Source of the DNA: Terriglobales bacterium
GTDB lineage: Bacteria; Acidobacteriota; Terriglobia; Terriglobales; Acidobacteriaceae
Assembly (NCBI GenBank): GCA_035487355.1
Contig: DATHMF010000030.1
Location: forward strand, 1 to 64,000
Length of the DNA stretch: 64,000 bases
Direction: 5' to 3'
A program made the position numbers and the translations under genes. The notes beneath the pieces were generated by a model, which saw only the letters and a list, made by a program, of their open reading frames with translations, was not told the DNA's origin and did not search any database. This document shows positions 61,865 to 64,000 of the stretch, piece by piece; positions within the stretch are counted from its first letter, which is position 1; each line of letters starts with the position of its first letter.

Positions 61865-63060
61865 CTTTGCGCGGCTGTCGAAGCAAACACATCCGGTTCG
61901 TCGCCTGAGATAAAGTACGCGATTTCCTGGTCCTCGGCCCGGGCAATGAATGCATCAAACAGAGGCAATCCCAAAGCATTGAGCTTGCGCTGGGCGAGTT
62001 CGGGTTCGCCGCCATAGTTGTGCATCGTGGTTACGACCCGCATGTGACCGTCACGCGGGCAGAGACCCTGCTCATAGCGGACGCTTCCTACCGGGGCAAA
62101 TAACTCCTGCTCCTGGTGGCAGCTTGGGCACGATAGCCTGTGGACAACGTCACGGCTGAACTCCAGAACCACTTCATCCCGGCCAAGGTCATGCCGCGCG
62201 CGCTCCAGCAGTTGAAGCAAGGTCATCTCTCCTGAACGTTGCGGCAGCCGCACTATGTTCTCGAATGTGTCGTGGCTCATGCAATCAGGGTTCTCGGTGT
62301 ATTCGACGACGTAGGAGGTATGATTCAAACCCTCAAAAATGTATCCCCGGCCCGCCAGGGTGGGAAGTCCGTGAATGAGTTTCACCGCCTCTTGTACCTG
62401 AACCGCCGCAATAATTGAAGAAATGGTCGGAGTGGTTGGCACCTTTCCCGCGGTCTCTTCCTCGCGGGCCAGCAGATTACAGGACATACGGCGCTCCAGC
62501 TGTGCCCAATCCGTCTCGCCCAGCGTGCATTCATAGCAGGGCGGAGAGCCCGGAACAAATACCCGCGCAACTCCATTAATTCCCTCGATGGCGCCATCCA
62601 CCCAGGGGCGTTTCATTTTCCAGGCGGCGCGATTGATCCAGAGCCGCGCTTCACGATTGTCGAGGCCGGCGATGATCAGGTCGCTCCAATGAAATAGTCC
62701 CAAACCGCAGTCATACAAAATATTTGCAACCAGGGGCTGCACCATGGCTTCAGGAGACAATGCCTTAACTGCTTCCGCTGCGACTTCCGCTTTGAACTGG
62801 CCGACGTCTTCGGTGCGGTAAAGCACTGCACGTGAAAGGTTCGACTCCTCTATGCGATCAAGATCTACGACCACGATCTGCTTGAACCCCAACAACGCCA
62901 GGTTCTTAAGTACCTCGTTGCCCAAAGCGCCGGCGCCAACTACCAGGACACGCGTTTCCCGTATCTTCTCTTCGTTCCACCACGGAATGAGCCGCAACCG
63001 GCTGAAGCGGTCTTCCCGCATGTCCGATGGCGCTACCGTAATCTGTGGAGGAACGCTCAT
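61852..63060 (-). CDS. E1/ThiF-family ubiquitin-like activating enzyme
   Basis: The product has 402 residues. It has the Rossmann nucleotide loop VVGAGALGNEV (41-50), the acidic residues of VVDLDRIEESNLSR and a K in GQFK, all used in adenylating a Ubl C-terminus. CYEC (175-178) and CPSC (311-314) look like the usual two-part zinc site. Cys194 (RRMSCNLL) is a candidate thioester cysteine. The C-terminal 90 residues are not recognised. It overlaps the Ubl gene by 4 bases and the JAMM gene by 13, so it is tightly coupled. Confidence 0.9.
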   Translation of the reverse strand: MSVPPQITVAPSDMREDRFSRLRLIPWWNEEKIRETRVLVVGAGALGNEVLKNLALLGFKQIVVVDLDRIEESNLSRAVLYRTEDVGQFKAEVAAEAVKALSPEAMVQPLVANILYDCGLGLFHWSDLIIAGLDNREARLWINRAAWKMKRPWVDGAIEGINGVARVFVPGSPPCYECTLGETDWAQLERRMSCNLLAREEETAGKVPTTPTISSIIAAVQVQEAVKLIHGLPTLAGRGYIFEGLNHTSYVVEYTENPDCMSHDTFENIVRLPQRSGEMTLLQLLERARHDLGRDEVVLEFSRDVVHRLSCPSCHQEQELFAPVGSVRYEQGLCPRDGHMRVVTTMHNYGGEPELAQRKLNALGLPLFDAFIARAEDQEIAYFISGDEPDVFASTAAQRWKT

Positions 63061-63332
63061 TGACCACCTGCAGTGATCTCCGGCTGAAGGCGAAGAATAT
63101 CACCATCGGCAACTGCGGCCTCGGCAAGGGTTTGGGTATCCTGAATCTGGCGTCCTGAGTTCTTGTGGTGGAACTTGTAGCTCAGGGGAGCACCATCCGG
63201 GCCATTACTGGGAAGGCGGAGCTTCTGCACCAGCACGGCAATGATCTTGTTGCATGGAGCGTCGTCGGGAAGCTCAACCGGAACACGTTTGTTCTCAGTC
63301 GAGTCATAGACGGTGACGTTTATGGTGGGCAT
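63057..63332 (-). CDS. Ubiquitin-like beta-grasp protein ending in GGQ
   Basis: The product has 91 residues. The pattern is a small beta-grasp fold of the YukD/EsaB-like type: an opening beta hairpin (INVTVYDSTENKRVPVELP), a helix (NKIIAVLVQKLRL), and strands with YKFHHKNSGRQI and LRLQPE. The last three residues are Gly89, Gly90 and Gln91. A Gly-Gly with one extra residue would suit conjugation after removal of Gln by the JAMM enzyme next door. It overlaps the E1 gene by four bases. Confidence 0.85.
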   Translation of the reverse strand: MPTINVTVYDSTENKRVPVELPDDAPCNKIIAVLVQKLRLPSNGPDGAPLSYKFHHKNSGRQIQDTQTLAEAAVADGDILRLQPEITAGGQ

Positions 63333-63355
63333 CTTTAGATTTATCCTGCTCTCTC

Positions 63356-64000
63356 TTATCGAGCTGTAGGTTGAGATTTCCCGCCCGAAATGTTACCTCG
63401 GGAATTGATGCTTGCAAATTCCGCAAGCCGTTGACGCCCGTTGCCCGTGAACTCCCAATCAGAGTCACTCAGCAAAGTGTCAGCACGCACGGCAAAGTTC
63501 AGATTTTCTGCATTGGGATCAACATTCCGGTCCATCTTGAACACCACGATCCCGAGCAGGTTCCCCTTATTGTCAAAAACTGGCCCGCCGCTATTGCCTG
63601 GACTGATGGGCGCCGAAATCTGGAACAGAGAACCCTGGTCCACGCGGGAAACCATTCCATTGCTGATGGTGAACTTAAGTCCCTCAGGATGGCCAATTAC
63701 AAAGACATCTTCACCGTCAGTCGCTGAGGCAATGGGTTGGACGAAATCGGAGTGTCCTGACTCACGCGGCACCCACAACAGGGCCAGGTCTAAATGCTTG
63801 TGGTGCGCTACCACATCGGCTCCCGCCCACGCGCCTGAGGCCATGGCCACCAGTGCGCGGGAATTGGCTCGGCCGCTCCAATTGAGGCCATCAACAACAT
63901 GACGGGCCGTGGCAAATAAATATCCCTCGGAGTTTGCGCGCAGAAGGATGCCTGCGCCCAGTTCTCCCGACATTGTCTCCTGATGGCTGAACCACAGCCG
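63356..64000 (-). CDS. Trypsin-like serine protease, 5' part beyond the window
   Basis: The visible part is open from the window edge (64000); an in-frame ATG lies at 63973. Numbered from that ATG, the catalytic triad is His25 (ATARHVVDG), Asp62 (LDLALLWVP) and Ser128 (PGNSGGPVF), a chymotrypsin/HtrA-like domain. No PDZ domain follows. It ends 23 bases upstream of the Ubl gene and is the first visible gene of the operon; the reading frame extends past the edge, so an N-terminal anchor or signal may be missing here. Confidence 0.85.
   Translation of the reverse strand, partial: RLWFSHQETMSGELGAGILLRANSEGYLFATARHVVDGLNWSGRANSRALVAMASGAWAGADVVAHHKHLDLALLWVPRESGHSDFVQPIASATDGEDVFVIGHPEGLKFTISNGMVSRVDQGSLFQISAPISPGNSGGPVFDNKGNLLGIVVFKMDRNVDPNAENLNFAVRADTLLSDSDWEFTGNGRQRLAEFASINSRGNISGGKSQPTAR

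Overview
The window comes from a Gram-negative bacterium of moderately high GC, most likely an acidobacterium (Acidobacteriota, Terriglobia/Koribacter-like). Supporting signs are two VWFA-related secreted proteins of the type expanded in that phylum, several MacB/FtsX-like permeases including an array without an ATPase, an ECF42 sigma factor with DGPF (YciI-like) partners, lpxB next to an MsbA-like exporter, and intergenic regions filled with degenerate 7-nt tandem repeats and dispersed palindromes. The phylum is inferred from gene content; the genus cannot be fixed from the sequence alone.

Layout. 0-9.4 kb: a secreted protein, a rhomboid protease, a CCCH-motif protein, and a twice-repeated pair of MacB-like permeases (A1-B1-A2-B2). 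9.4-17.2 kb, minus strand: LacD-type aldolase, secreted thioredoxin, RNase PH and a cell-wall cluster (murI, GerMN protein, amidase, DUF1015). 17.4-23.3 kb, plus strand: two VWFA proteins, a reverse-transsulfuration-like enzyme pair and a GH18 hydrolase. 23.3-31.7 kb: alpha/beta hydrolase, MacA/MacB-type export operon, molybdate uptake operon with an HTH-Mop regulator, murB. 31.8-42.1 kb: bacilliredoxin, YVTN lipoprotein, DAHP synthase, endonuclease IV, a decayed REP-associated transposase between two identical-arm palindromes, leuS, an oxidoreductase and membrane proteins. 42.2-45.1 kb: ECF42 sigma factor with two DGPF genes, each behind a matching candidate promoter. 45.2-57.4 kb: guaA, GNAT, a second CCCH-motif protein, a membrane protein, an M1-like protein lacking its zinc ligands, lpxB, an ABC exporter and a GT-C-like membrane protein.

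57.5-64.0 kb, minus strand, holds the most interesting region: a compact operon with the parts of a ubiquitin-like conjugation pathway. In transcription order it encodes a trypsin-like protease (cut by the window edge), a beta-grasp ubiquitin-like protein ending in Gly-Gly-Gln, an E1/ThiF activating enzyme, a JAMM/MPN isopeptidase with a transmembrane anchor, a multi-span protein with a C-terminal FHA-like domain, a prokaryotic RING-type zinc-finger/TM2 protein, a GYF_2-type membrane protein, an E2-like protein with an HPN motif and active-site Cys, and a small secreted protein. Most junctions overlap or are under 40 bases. Related E1/E2/JAMM/Ubl sets are known in bacteria (Bil operons, CBASS-associated enzymes). 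A candidate membrane RING E3 and the FHA, GYF and protease partners make this look like a distinct, membrane-centred version.

Reading aids. Starts were moved from the longest open frame where a ribosome-binding site, a paralogue or a neighbouring stop supported it. No tRNA, rRNA, CRISPR array or intact insertion sequence was recognised.
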